A stretch of DNA of 64,000 bases from Eurosta solidaginis (GCF_040869045.1 NC_090319.1:378959601-379023600); one strand, 5' to 3'. Counted from the first letter of the stretch, positions 33,875 to 45,640 are shown. Notes: generated from the sequence alone by a model not told the origin. Numbers and translations: made by a program.

Positions 33875-33882
33875 AAGTATAT

Positions 33883-35050
33883 GCTTAAATTTTTGATTTT
33901 CGTCCTTCCTTGCTTGGTCCAACGCATTTCTTGGATGGCGGTGATAGTGCCTTTTGCCTTTACGAGAATATCAACCATCCGGGCACCTGCATGCATCTCG
34001 TAGGCAACGTATGTGTATCCACTCTGCGGGGAAGAAAGTATTACTTACAACTTTATTTAGCGAGCCGCTTGATCCAGCGCAGACGCCTACTTGCAACCGC
34101 ACTTTATGGTGATCAGACGGTCATTTCCTGGTGAATGCTGATCCTTTCCTATTTTACCTACAGGGAACAATAATAAAGATATATACATTCGTTTACTGAA
34201 TTATGGCAAATAAGTTTTATGTTTATGTTAAAAGAAAAAATTAGATATGAATAAAGCATCCAAATAACATACCCACACTGCATAAGCATTCTATCGTGAT
34301 TATATGCTATTTGAAAATTACAGTAATATAATTTTTCAATGACACTTTTTAGTGCTCACATATGTAAGTAAGTTTTTGCTTGGCGTATGTGTGCGAACAC
34401 AAAATAAAATATCTAGAATATCTAAAATATTAAAAGGATAGCGGCACAAATGAAAAGGTAATGGAAATAATGCATAAGTAAAGTTACGAAACGGAACGGA
34501 ACATAACGAAAAGTCCTGTCCACGGGCACAGCAAAAGGAAGCTAAAATGCTGCTGGCAATATGGGCAAACGAAAGCAAAGGATATTGTGTACAATTTCCG
34601 TTTTTATGGCACTCAAGAGTGGCAATAAATCTCATACAGAAACTATTTCCGTTTGTATTTTATTTTTGCGCCTCTTGCGGTGTCTGAATTCGAATGCCGT
34701 GAATGACGTACGAATGTACGTTTACAAACAAACATGTATATGTTTACATATGTGTGTATTTATCTGTATGTATGGATGTTAATATGGACAAGGGCGAGTG
34801 GCTGCTGTGGTATATATACTTACATGGAAATCTACAATATAATATATAAGCTTATAATTCCAGCTAAAAATCTGTATGTGTATATCAAGATATATATATA
34901 TATATATACCGGCCGATCAAATGAGTTTAAAGAGTTAGACGGGTAAGCGTAGACCGCAGGAATTGAAAGTTAATTTAAAGAGAAGACACATTTTTTATGC
35001 TTCTTTATAGGAATTTATTATATTAAAGGTCATGTTCACTGGAGGTGCTT
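33883..35050. other. Unannotated stretch with TA microsatellite
   Basis: (TA)n at 34,890-34,908 and TATG-rich DNA at 34,720-34,770. No frame shows a recognisable domain. Confidence 0.4.
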
Positions 35051-35470
35051 AATGTTGTTGTTGTTGTATTAACGACAAAGACACTCCCCGAAGGTTTTGG
35101 TGAGTGTTATCGATGTTGATGTTCCTTTGCCGGATATAGATCCGGTACGTTCCGGTAACAAAACATCATTAAGGTACTATCCCGACCATCTCGGGAACGA
35201 TTTATATGACCACATTAAACTTTCTAGGCCATCCCACCCCCTACTCCCTGGTTCCATGAGGAACATGGGGTTGCCAGAGCCTCGCCTGCGAAATATATTT
35301 ATGACATATTCCTATTTGTAACAGGATTCTCCTCGCGTAGGTGAGGTTGACAATTGGGTTGCGGAAGCTTTGAAGCTATAAAGCTTTGTATTGCGCTTAT
35401 CAATCCCTTGAATCCCCTTAATGTTATCCTTAACCAGTTGCCATTGGATCTCTAGTACGCCTGACAGTTA
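35050..35470 (-). mobile_element. LINE-derived short retroposon, copy 3
   Basis: Begins with (GTT)n, the minus-strand (AAC)n tail, then 'ACTCCCCGAAGGTTTTGG', 'GAGTGTTATCGATGTTGATG', 'CCGGATATAGATCCGGTACG', 'GACCATCTCGGGAACGATTT' and 'GAGGTTGACAATTGGGTT'. The 5' part (beyond about 35,400) is disrupted and grades into the next relic. Confidence 0.65.
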
Positions 35471-35499
35471 TCACTAGTGGTATGGGCACAGTGTTATAT

Positions 35500-35940
35500 T
35501 AAGTATGCTCCTGTTATATTAAGTACCTATGCTCGTTAATAAGAACTTCAAGGCATGGTTGCTCTCAAGAACGCATTGGTCAGCCTACAAAGTTTTCAAA
35601 GAGAGCATTACCGTACTCTACATTGACGGGTCTAAAACGGCCTGCTATGTTTGTGCGGAAGTTTTCTCCCAAAAGCTAAAATTCGCATTCTTGCGAACCT
35701 CAAGAAAACCGCTATTCGCAATTGGTACTCTACCAATACTTGTAAAATTAAAAAGCAAACATGGCTCGACAAACACCAAATAAGAACAGCGTCTCTAGTT
35801 AATATATCTAGGAAATAGATATAACCAAATGGTTTGAGAAAACATACAAACTTGTGCTCAGAGACAGTTTTGTTCAATGATAATGCCATCAGCGTGTGCC
35901 GGGGGATGACACATTCCTCCAACCACTAGTCCTAGTCGTA
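35500..35940 (+). pseudogene. RNase H-type LINE relic, plus strand
   Basis: The frame at 35,529-35,783 contains 'ITVLYIDGSKTACYVCAEVF' followed by 'SQKLKF', a clear match to the first RNase H motif of I/R1/LOA-group LINEs (usually Y-T-D-G-S-K, then G-A-G-V/I-F/Y). The first Asp is kept, the Thr is changed to Ile and the glycines are lost. The upstream 'NKNFKAWLLSRTHW' is the linker region. It decays after about 35,800. Confidence 0.6.
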
Positions 35941-35989
35941 CTCAATGGAACATTTGCTTCCCTTATGAGCATAAATAAGATATAAAGAT

Positions 35990-36700
35990 TAAATTTTCCA
36001 ACCTCTGCCAAACTGTCGAAGAAGCGTGCCACTCAATCATCGCGGTTGGTGCACAGCAAGTTCGTTGTCATATTCTTATGTGCCTCGCTTCTGCACAGCA
36101 GATAACCCAGCGATGGTCACACAAAGCTTTTCGCCTCGCTTAAGTGCATTTTGGAACCTTTTCTTGACCACATAATCTGCAAATTCATTTCCTTCAATAT
36201 CGATGTACCCTGGGAGAGATTTAGGTGCCTTCTGGATGCCAGCGAGGCTTGACCCCTTCGCTTGTTATCCGACGCGGTGGTCTAGATTGCGACAAAGATC
36301 GTTACATTGACACCTGCGACCGTACTATCCTGGAAAAATATGGCTAGTCTGTACGACATAAACCCCCTCCTAGAAGACACCGCGTAAGTCAAGTAGTCGG
36401 TACGATTGCTTTATACGTGGTGGCTTTAAATATATTCCAGCTCCACATTCCTTTTCCATTTTTGAGCCGCCTTTGTGTATTAAAATCCCACTACCACTGC
36501 CTAAGCCTTTCTGCCATTCCTCCTTTGAAGAATATCTTATGTTCTGCACCTGGCAGTCAAACACCGCCGTGAGGTGGTAGGTGTCGCCTGGTAGGTAGTT
36601 GGGATTGCATCTAATTGTCCTCCTATCATGCCATATTGCATCGTAGCGTGCCCGTACTTGGTGGATTTCGATATGCTTGAGTGTATTAGTCATAGAACCC
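35990..36700 (-). pseudogene. RNase H-type LINE relic, minus strand
   Basis: Minus-strand translation gives 'LIHKGGSKMEKECGAGIYL' (about 36,435-36,488), a damaged TDGSK motif with both acidic and Thr positions altered. Further on (36,160-36,212), 'VPGYIDIEGNEFADYVVKK' corresponds to the VPGH..IxGNExAD block with His changed to Tyr. The order fits a single minus-strand RNase H domain lacking catalytic residues. It runs head-on against the plus-strand relic at 35,500-35,940. Confidence 0.65.
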
Positions 36701-38305
36701 TTTCGCGGCGAATCTCTTCGCTTACAATTTGCTATTCCCAGAAACGGTTCGGTTTTACAGCACTAGTTACGTTTTCATATCTACCCTTCTCTTTTCTGAA
36801 ACGCTACACTACCACCTTCCACTACGAGCTTTTACTCTTTATTTTTGACATCTTATAGAATTTCGTGACAACGAGCGTGTTTTTTTTTTTTCAATTTATA
36901 TCGATAATTTGACGCTAGAGCTTCACTCTATAGAAGCAGCCGTCTCAGTTTGATATGGGGTCGCGGATTTACCAACTTTTTTCTCTCGTCCATGCCCATG
37001 TGTTCACATATATGTATATATTTGTGTGTAGTGGTGTGCATGTCTGCTGCTATTAGATTGCACAGTGATGTTGCTGCTGATGGCTGTGGTGCCGATTTAC
37101 ATATTTTATTGTTGCATATTATTGCTGTACAACTTTCCTTTGGCCTGCCTAACGCTCATTTCTTTTCACATTCGTTCAGCATAGTTTGCTATTTAGAGCA
37201 AATTTAAAAAATCCATCAAAGCGATACATTTTAGAGATCTCATTTGCACCACTATGCTATATGCTTTTAATTTCCACACTTATACATACATATATTAGTG
37301 TTGCCGTTGCACACGTTGTATGGATATAAATAAGTGCGTGTGTGTATGTGGTGTGTCTGTTACTTAAAGTGCTTTACATTTTATTTCGATCGCATGTAGC
37401 TCATCTAGAGCCGGCAATTGCCAACTAGCGTGCAGATTAATATATATGTTTGCAAGTGTGTGTGTGTGTGTGTGTGTGATGCTATTTCCGTTTCATGTAT
37501 GGCGTTGAAAAGCTTTTAGCTACTGCATCCGCCGCTGTTGTAACCATCATTACAAGTAACCAACCAACTTTTCAACGGATTTCTCACGCTGTGCAACATT
37601 AATGTATACAGACATATTCAAACTATGAATAGATACATACTAACTCGCACTTGTATATAAACTTAAGCTGCATAAATAAACTTACATGAATACTTTGTGC
37701 TGTTGCTTGTTGAGTGTTGCACGTTTTGTGTGCTGCTGCAACGCGTATTTAGAGCGAAGTTGCATGCACAAACCAAAATCACAAACATTTAAACCGCAAC
37801 TGCTTTGTGTTGGGGGGAATATGTTGGGGTGAGGAGAGGCAGCGTGTTGCAGATTTGAGTACAAAGTTCAGCTCATAAAAAATAAGCAACATTTATTTCG
37901 TTTAGCTCTAAGTATATTGATGCCGTAAATATTTGTATGAACGTCTTGTTGGCATGAAATTATCGTCTTTTAGCATGTGAATTAGTTCAATGATTTTAAG
38001 ACGATTTTTCGTTCTATATTGGATAAATAAATAGTCAGCTAAAGTGGTTTAAATAAGTAACTGTTTTAGTATAATGTTCAAAGTATCAGCATATATAAAC
38101 AATGTACAGCGTATGCCTTTATTTAGTCATTATTTGTTTTATGATGATTATGTATTCTATGATGGAGACTTGTTAACAAAAAGTTATCGATCAATCAAGG
38201 TTCGAATCGAGCTCAGGGCCAGAACAATAATTTTTTTTAATGATAATTATTGTTATTTTTTAATTTTTCTAAATTTGAAAAATTGTATTTTGTTTTTGGA
38301 ATAGT
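36700..38305. other. Unannotated stretch with microsatellite
   Basis: (GT)n at 37,456-37,478 and several 'TGTGTGTATGTG' tracts. No gene supported. Confidence 0.4.
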
Positions 38306-38324
38306 AAGTAGAAAATTTTTCAGA

Positions 38325-38445
38325 CAACCTGCCATAGCTGCGCAGATAGATCCATTTCGAAGGGTGCTAAGCCTTCATCATCAGTACGCTTTAGGCATGC
38401 TGCGCTAACCATTTAGCTATACAGCGGTGGTTTGTAAAAGTTATC
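38325..38445 (-). mobile_element. tRNA-like sequence, probable SINE head
   Basis: On the minus strand, 'TATAGCTAAATGGTTAGCGC' (about 38,412-38,431) closely follows a tRNA D-arm/A box, and about 40 bases later 'CCTTCGAAATGG' has a T-loop-like TTCGAAAT. No acceptor stem pairing is obvious, so it is not an intact tRNA gene. A tRNA-derived SINE head is the likely reading. Confidence 0.5.
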
Positions 38446-38484
38446 GATTTATTATCAAGCGAGGCATTGATATGCAAAAGGCGT

Positions 38485-39905
38485 CTGCCCTTAGGTGGGT
38501 AGGTAGGTGAAATGGCTGCGACCCTGGTCGCCCATGTAGCTATTTAAAGCCGTTTTGATGCCACGTAACTCGTCTAAAAACCTACGCAATTTTACGGTCA
38601 ATGTATTACAACCAGCCAGAGTTCTTGATAAAATTAAGAACATTCGGGATTGCTATCACAGATAAAACTCTGAGGTCTTCTAGAAACGAGGTTCCAAGGA
38701 ACCTTAGCCGGGCTCTAGCTAGAGCCGAGAATTTACACATAAAGTGTTCTATTGTCTCCCTGGCATTTGGATCTTTGCAGCTTCTGCAGTATTCGTTATA
38801 CGGAATGCCCATCTTTTCCGCATGCGTACCTACCGCCCAATGACCGGTGCAGACTGCTATCAGTTTGCGTGTGCTAACCCTGGATTTGTTCAGAAGACTT
38901 CTCGTCCTTTTTCCATCATACTTTGGCCAAATGGATTTTGATATTGCACAGGGTGATATTATTCCTCTTTGTTTTTGTTTTCTTAAAGTATAAGCTTTGG
39001 ATATTCCCCTTGGCTACTGCTAAGGGTATGCCCACTTCGACAATGGTTATTTCCTCGTTCATCTCCGATGAGCCCCTGCGTGCTAGCTCGTCGGCCTTCT
39101 CGTTACCCTCTATCCCCCTATGACCCGGGACCCAGATGACGCGTAGTTCTAGATTGGTCGATAACTGGGGTATGAGTCGCTTGCAAGCCCACACTGATTT
39201 TGAGTTAATATGATCGCGAGGAATTCTGCTTGAAACACGATGCAGTGCGATGGGAGTCTGAATGATGCAGACAAATCTAAGGACTCAGAGAAGACTCCGG
39301 CCCCCACTCCCGATTCCATCTTGGAGCCATCAGTGTAGATTTTAATGTCGTCGACCCTTATGCCCGGGTTTCTCTTCCACTCATTCCTGCTTGGAATGGC
39401 GGTATTACAACCGTACTCAAACTTCAGTTTGCGAGGGTAGTAATCTGTCCCGGTACTATATGTACCATCCGGAAGTTTATTTAGGATACTACTATGCCCT
39501 TGCTGAGTATCCTCACAACAATCAGACTCCCTGAGTCTCAGTGCGGTTTGTGATGATGTACAAAGTATATGCAAGTCGATCGGAAGCAGATGCGAAGTGG
39601 GGTCTAAAGCAGCTGTGGGGCAAGTGCGCTGGACTTTTTGCAGGCTGGTGAGATTGTAGCTCTTACTTAGAGCTTCCCACCAGACTACGGAACCACAGTT
39701 AAGCACCGGTCGCACCACCGCCTCGTACATCCTAAGTACCATGCTTGACTGGAGTCCCCATTTCTTACCAAACATTGATTTGCAAGCATAGAAGGCGATG
39801 CAGGCCTTCTGTACCCGCTCTTTGATGCATACTTTCCAATTCAACTTGCAGTCAATTGTTAGTCCCAGATACTTGGTACTCGATGACAGGGTTAGGCCGT
39901 TACAC
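38485..39905 (-). pseudogene. RNase H-type LINE, 3' part (RT thumb, RNase H, zinc knuckle)
   Basis: The minus strand in three frames gives, 5' to 3': 'NGLTLSSSTKYLGLTIDCKL' (about 39,900-39,841), 'MYEAVVRPVLNCGSVVWWEA' (RT thumb), 'IKIYTDGSKMESGVGAGVFS' (RNase H motif 1, about 39,345-39,285, with D-G-S-K intact), 'VIWVPGHRGIEGNEKADELA' (RNase H motif with His, about 39,140-39,080) and 'YCRSCKDPNARETIEHFMC' (C-x2-C..H-x-x-x-C zinc knuckle, about 38,790-38,735). This complete order places it in the I/R1/LOA group. The 3' tail is '(CCTA)n'-like near 38,490. The 5' end is cut at 39,905 where a SINE fragment begins. Few frame breaks, so it is the youngest of the RNase H LINE relics here. Confidence 0.85.
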
Positions 39906-39911
39906 TAGTAT

Positions 39912-40000
39912 AAAGTATGAATGTTGGAGATTTCGAGGTTAATACTCAGCTCCCGGGAAGCTAGCTGATGAAGAAGTGAAATTCAGAAAATGTCTTTTGA
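39912..40000 (+). mobile_element. Fragment of the tRNA-like SINE found at 49.6-50.1 kb
   Basis: 'TGAATGTTGGAGATTTCGAG', 'CTCAGCTCCCGGGAAGCTAG' and 'GATGAAGAAGTGAAATTCAG' match the two foldback copies. Only the half downstream of the A box remains. Confidence 0.65.
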
Positions 40001-41818
40001 CCTTATTTCTTTAAGGTCAAAGTTCACCCAATCAATTTTTCGCAAATCTTTTTTAACAGCAACGCCTATATCTAGAGATGGCAGTCCTACCCCCGGAGTG
40101 AAATCAGACTTGGCCTTCAAGTATTCTAGGGGCCATTCCCGAAACTTCACATAAACTCAAAAGGTTCTCTTTTAAAATCAAGAGATGTACGAATGGGATG
40201 ATATCTCTTAACTTATTCAGAATGTGGTGTCTATTGAGAAGATTTTATATACACCCTCAATTAAGGAATTCAAATGTTGGTTGCTATCAAGGAATCCCTT
40301 ATGCGTGGATATTTTCGCTTTCACTCAAGCAGTGATCAAAACCTTCTAGAGTATGATTACTTCATGGAGGATAAATAAGGACTGCAAAAGGCCACTAAAC
40401 GGATTGGCGCCCGAGTAACAGTTTTGTAACTGGGAACTATGCTGCCTGCGATAAAACGAGACTACTGAACAGACAAGTTGAGCGACTTTGCTCCTTACTA
40501 GCTGCGTATTCGAGTTTGTTTTTACTAAGACAGCTAATGCAAGATAAACTTGGCCTCGCATATATTTGAACCCAACCAGTTCTCAATAAATTTTAATCGT
40601 CACCGTTATTAGTTAAGTTACAGTTTACCTGTCAATCTATCAATCCATTAGATGTCTTCATTTGACATTTTCGTTCGTCTAACCCCCGGTTAAATCGATA
40701 ATTGTGAATAATTTTTACAACAAATCGCAAAAATCTATTATTTGAAGTTGCTGTAAGGTCTTTTTAATTCTTAACTATTTTCTATGTAGCTGTTTTATTC
40801 TAGTTAAAACAGTTATGCCGTCTTATTAGCATTCCACAATTTCTTCATTCGCGTTAAAATTGCCATTACAGCTAATGTACTAATAGAGATTAAAATTGCT
40901 CAACTTTGTTTCCCTCGCTGCATTCGATTGCTCATCTCACACAAACAACAAATAAAATAACCGTTAAGTAGATTGAAACTCCAAGTTGCTGAAGGAAGTT
41001 TAGTGGCACGTACGAGCCAATCATTAAAAGGCTAAGATGAGCAAACTATGTGAGTAGGTTCAGTTACAAGAATATATGTATATGTATTTGTACTAAAACG
41101 GTAAAACCGTTGCATTGAACGAACGATAATAATATTGGTGTGTGCTGCACGTTTTGTCTACAAGTGTAATTAAGTTTAATTGTAATCATTAAAATAAATT
41201 GGTAGACACCTTTAAGTGGTTTTGTTCGAGTGGGAATAGAAACGGCAAGTGATACTTTTGTGTGCTGGTGCACGCCTAATATGTTTATATTTAAAATTGT
41301 AAACAAACTTTTGTAGGTATTGTAAATGTTTAGTATGGCACGTTGTCAAAATTTGAACCAAAAATTATTCTCAGTGTTGTCTTTAATTAGTTACATAGCA
41401 ATGCGATACAAAAATGTGGATTTGTCTTAAAGTTGCCTCCTACGACTTTCATTGCGCCTCCTTTTTTGCTTCAAGTGGATATTATTTTTTTAATTGGACA
41501 TTATTTCATAATATGGGCAGCAAAAGATTTCTTGAACTGCTTATGAGAGATAAGAAAATTTTGCTATAAATTAAAGAGAAGTTCTAGCTCTTTTATGGAC
41601 TCTTAATTAACAGCGTACAAATAACTTTTTTTTTTTTTTCCTAAATTTCCTTAGCCTAAAATATTAGTCATAAATATTTTTTACGAATTCACTTATGTAG
41701 ATATATCATGAATGCAATTAAGATTTCAATTTGGCTACCGCTTATCAGCATTTTTACCTACCAATGCGTTGATTGCGTTTTAAACGCTCGCCAAGAAAAA
41801 AAAAAACCTACAAAAAAG
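40000..41818. other. Unannotated stretch
   Basis: 40,060-40,570 has coding-like base composition and may be more LINE debris, but no motif is firm. 40,600-41,818 holds nothing recognised. Confidence 0.35.
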
Positions 41819-42069
41819 AAGTAAAGGTGTCTAAGTTCGGGTGTAACCGAACATTATATACTCAGCGTGAGCTTCAATTGTACATTTCATTTTAGATAAA
41901 TTACTTTTCTAAATAACACGTGGCACCACCCGTTAAAAAAAGAAAGGTCTCCCCATTTCCTCTTACAATAAAATTTGGTAAGTGAAATACCATTGACTCA
42001 AAACTATTTTTTGCTAAGTTATAGTTTATTATTCTAGTATACGACCCTTTTAAACTTGTTTTATATCTA

Positions 42070-43114
42070 GATAGATAGACAGATAGATAATTAATTGAGG
42101 ATCGCTCTGCGACCATTGGTCTTTTGTACTCTCAGCTACTTTACAGTACCTCATCCAAGATGACATCTCTGATGAACCCTAGCAGTTCACCTGGCTTGAG
42201 GGATTTGATGTGAGAGCGCTATGGCCATGGTGAGCCCATAAACTTAGCCCTACGTTTTGAGATTGTGTCGCACTCCAGGAGGATATGGTCCGCCGTCTCC
42301 TCTGATCGATCACAAAATCGGCATGTGTTGTTCGATATTATACCCAGCTTTTGTATGTGACTGTTCAGTCTACAGTGTCCTGTAAGAACTCTTCTTGCTC
42401 ACCTTTCTTGTTTTGCCCGCGCTACTCACCAGCGGCTGAGATGCCGCTGGGGATCGCGGGTTTCGTCGCTGTTTTGTTATCATGCTCTTTTGACCCGCGC
42501 TGCTCTCCTTGGTGTTTGCGGGTTTAAGAGCCGGCTCTCTGCACACTCCAGCGCTGGTGTAGGGGAGTTCATCGTCCCTCTGATGCTCTAGGAATAGCAT
42601 TGCCTCCTCCCTCGTGAGGCTTTCCAGGAATTCCCTAGAGTACCTGCGTGGCCTACTGCTTTTCTTCCCGCTTTTCTTCCTAGAGCCCGTTTTACTTGCT
42701 GTGTTGTTGTTTTTGTTGGGTTTTTTGTTGTTGTTTGTGCTCATCTTGGTCTTAGGACAACTTGCTTGACATGGCAAGCGTAGTTGTCAAATGTATATTA
42801 TGGGGAACTCGGTTGGTCCGCCGCGGCAGAGCCCCTTGACGCGGGAAGGCCATGGTTACTCCCAAGGTGGCCCGGTGTTGGGGAGGCGTCGTTATAATAC
42901 AGACGGTGTTGTAGACCTCCTGGCTGCAAACCAGTCCAATGGACACGGTGACGCATGACACCCTGGATTAGGAGGTGGCAGTTCCTAGTTACCGATCACA
43001 TTAGACCACGTCTGTCAGGTGAGCGTGGTTGCACCGCTCCCATCTGACCAATTAGTATTGCATGCGATCGGCATAAGCCACTGCACCACTACAAGGTGAC
43101 TGCCTTCGCAGGAG
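42070..43114 (-). mobile_element. Internally deleted LINE (ORF1 start joined to ORF2 end) with 13-bp TSD
   Basis: Flanked by perfect 'TGTTTTATATCTA' (42,057-42,069 and 43,115-43,127). The empty site is intact in the sister element at about 28,049. Read on the minus strand it starts with a GC-rich leader, then an ORF1 amino end (42,370-42,777), then jumps to the ORF2 carboxyl end encoding 'CRFCDRSEETADHILLEC' (about 42,317-42,264; a C-x2-C..H-x4-C zinc knuckle). It closes with a short 3' UTR and a (TAGA/CAGA)n tail at 42,070-42,092. The endonuclease, RT and RNase H are all missing, so it moved in trans. It is a compact non-autonomous derivative, like the 'SIDE' type described for I-group LINEs. 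Confidence 0.85.
42370..42777 (-). CDS. ORF1 amino-terminal fragment of the deleted LINE
   Basis: A 136-codon open frame, either from the first Met near 42,777 or from a second Met ('MSTNNNKKPNKNN') 11 codons on. The first 50 residues are very basic and Asn/Lys/Ser-rich ('SRKKSGKKSSRPRR'), followed by an acidic-amphipathic stretch ('EFLESLTREEAMLFLEHQ') and a second basic Ser-rich part. This is the usual style of the disordered amino end of I/Jockey-group ORF1 (gag-like, RNA-binding) proteins. The CCHC zinc fingers that should follow are missing because the frame runs into the deletion junction near 42,370-42,400. Whether it is translated is unknown. It is a transposon frame, not a host gene. 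Confidence 0.55.
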   Translation of the reverse strand: MPCQASCPKTKMSTNNNKKPNKNNNTASKTGSRKKSGKKSSRPRRYSREFLESLTREEAMLFLEHQRDDELPYTSAGVCREPALKPANTKESSAGQKSMITKQRRNPRSPAASQPLVSSAGKTRKVSKKSSYRTL

Positions 43115-43985
43115 TGTTTTATATCTAAGTTCCGTGGTCTTTAGCAGATCCCGTCAATTTTTACTAGAAATGCTAGAAATGCTATAAGGAAAATATATGT
43201 ACAAAATTTCATTAAGATATGCTAGTTTTTCTTTGAGGTATGGCTTCCGAAACACAGATGCTTAGTCATAAAAGGGGCGGTGCCACGCCCATTTTTTTAG
43301 ATCTGAAGTTGTCACTATTTATTGTTATAAATCCACTTGGGAAATGAAATGCCATTGATATAAAGCTCTAGTTTGCAAAGATATATCTTAGTTTATTCGT
43401 CCACGACCCTTTTAAAAACCTTGTATATAAAAGTGGGCGTGGTCCTTAACCGATTTCGTTAATTTTTTTCAAAGCATTCCTTATAGCAAAGGGAATTTGT
43501 GTGCCGAATTTGGTTACAATTGGTTTAACTATTTTTGATTTATGATTAATATTATTTGTAAAATATAATATTTTTGAAATTTTTATCAAGATTCTTAATA
43601 TCAGTTCACTTGTCAAATTTCAATATTCTCAATATTTAGGTGTATTATTTACTAAATTATCAGGTATTTTGTGTTTTGTTATATATATGTATAAAAAGTG
43701 CGTGTGTTTATCATCCGATTTCGCTCATTTTAAATACCGATCTATTCTGGGTCCAGATGAGCTCGTGTACCAAATTTGGTGAAGATATCTCAATATTTAC
43801 TCAAGTTATCGTGTTAACGGACGGACGGACGGACGGACGGACATGGCTCAATCAAATTTTTTTTCGATCTGATGATTTTGATATATGAAAGTCTATATCT
43901 ATCTCGATGCCTTTATACCTGTACAACCAACCGTTATCCAATCAAAGTTAATATACTCTGTGTGCAAAGCACGCTGAGTATAAAG

Positions 43986-44660
43986 ACTAAAAAACAAATT
44001 GAGAATATATAGACCAATGCGCTTCTGGCAAAATGCAATATATTGAAAATTATCTGAAAAGTTTCCGCAACACCGCATCGTTTGCAATGATGCTCTGCTT
44101 TGGTTGCCGAGTAGTTAAAGGCATTGGCATGTGTTGATATCTTGGCACGAAATATTTGCCACGACAACTAAAATACTCACACACATTCAAGCAGCATACT
44201 TGGGACGTACTATTTTCATGCGCAGAAATACACAAGTTACATACATAAATTTAGACAACTGACTTCATAATGGTTTGGCTGTTAACCAAAAATAAAGTCA
44301 TTGCTTTTGATGACACCAAAAGATAGACAGAGCAACCATCTTTGAAATTTCCACTTTGCTGACGTTCGATTGTTCTTATATTTCTTCTCAGTTAAGCTTA
44401 ATGACCTAATGTCACATCACGAATGTCTGAGTATATTTAATTGGTTCAGATTTAATTTGCTGATTTGAGTAAAAAAAAAGGTAAACAATATTTACAACAT
44501 TTGAAATATTCGTTCTCTTAACCACAAAATATACATAAGTGAAGTTGATTACAATTTAATTTTGTTTTGTAAATAGCTTAGAGCTTAAGTTATGTAGAAG
44601 ATTATAAGCTTCGAAAAAAGATTTAGAAAAGAAAGAAATAATAAAAATAAAATAAAAAAA
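43986..44660. other. Unannotated AT-rich stretch
   Basis: Three overlapping minus frames (43,899-44,235) are chance frames over the element B end and flank. Nothing else recognised. Confidence 0.35.
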
Positions 44661-44669
44661 TGTTAAGCA

Positions 44670-45640
44670 CTTCCTTTATATAAATGGACAAAAATCAGCG
44701 AAAAATGTCTCCTAATATAAAGACAGCACATTACTTGGATTGGAAAGTTGGTAGGAATGGAGATATTATTAGTCAGTCAATTGCGCTCCACCTCTATATT
44801 TTTACTTCTCATAAATATTTTTGCAACTTCCATATCAAAATCTAAAAATCAAAGTTTACCAAGAATATGTCTTTATATAAGAAGACATTTTTCGCTGATT
44901 TTTGTCCATTTACGCTTGTAGCTCAATGAGAACTTACATAAAAATCAATCCCAAAATTCCCTCCGTTCCGTTTGATTTTTCTAAATATCTCAGTCCATGC
45001 GCCCGCTACCGGAACTTTTTGTATTGTATCATCAGCTGTCATCGACCTTTGAATTAAGCCCTAAATTTTTAGCCTCTATCTCATCGAGAAGTTACTTAAA
45101 AGCCGGTTTCAAATTTCCAAATTATTATCTAATTTGTTCGATCCGTGCGCCACCTAACGGAATTTTTTCTCCTTTTCTTAAATTTTCTTGGCGCCTTATC
45201 CTATCTGTGAAGTTTTACAGTTACAGCTCAATGAGTACTTACATAAAAATCTATCCAAAAATTCCGTCTGTTGCGTAAGATTTTTCTAAATATCTCATCC
45301 CGCGCGCCCCCAAGCGAATCTTTTTGTATTGTGTCATCGGCTGTCATCGACCTCTGAATTAAGTTTGAAATTTCAAGTCTCTAGCTCATAGAGAAGTTAC
45401 TTAAAAGCTGGTTTGAAAATTTTCAATATCTTTTATAATTATTTCGATCCGTGCGCCACCAAACGTATTTTTTTCCCTTTGGTTGCATTGTCACGGTGTT
45501 CTAACCTATGTGTAAAGTTTCACGCTTGCAGCTCAATGAGAAGAAGTTACTTAAAAATCGAATTCAAGATTTGTACGAAAAGCGGACAAACATTCAATCG
45601 ACCTAATATAAAGGAAGTTAAAAGGAGAAGCGATAGCTGT
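44670..45640. repeat. Repeat D, copy 1: inverted ends plus five ~150-bp modules
   Basis: 'AATGGACAAAAATCAGCGAA' at 44,683 and its reverse complement 'CGCTGATTTTTGTCCATTT' at about 44,895-44,913 enclose a 230-bp loop. Then a module with 'AGCTCAATGAGAAGTTACTTA' variants (shortened here to its 21-base form by position) recurs at 44,919, 45,079, 45,227, 45,382 and 45,531, i.e. every 148-160 bases. Each pair includes 'GATCCGTGCGCCACCTAACG' or 'CATGCGCCCGCTACCGGA' and 'GTCATCGACCTCTGAATTAA'. It ends 'AATATAAAGGAAGTTAAAA'. No coding frame. A second copy lies at 53,105-53,845. Confidence 0.7.

Larger units (their letters stand above)
41819..43985 (+). mobile_element. Element B, second copy, split by a nested LINE
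   Basis: Has both ends of the family: 'AAAGGTGTCTAAG' with 'TTCGGGTGTAACCGAA' at 41,825-41,855, and 'CAAAGCACGCTGAGTATAAA' at about 43,966-43,985. Internal modules include 'GGGGCGGTGCCACGCCCATT' (about 43,274), 'AAGTGGGCGTGGTCC' (about 43,431) and (GGAC)n at 43,819-43,842. Removing the 42,070-43,114 insert and one TSD leaves about 1.1 kb, colinear with 27,816-28,962. Confidence 0.8.

Noticed and set aside
38325..38445. Intact tRNA gene on the minus strand
   Set aside because: The D-arm and T-loop words are good, but acceptor and anticodon stems do not pair. A SINE head explains it.
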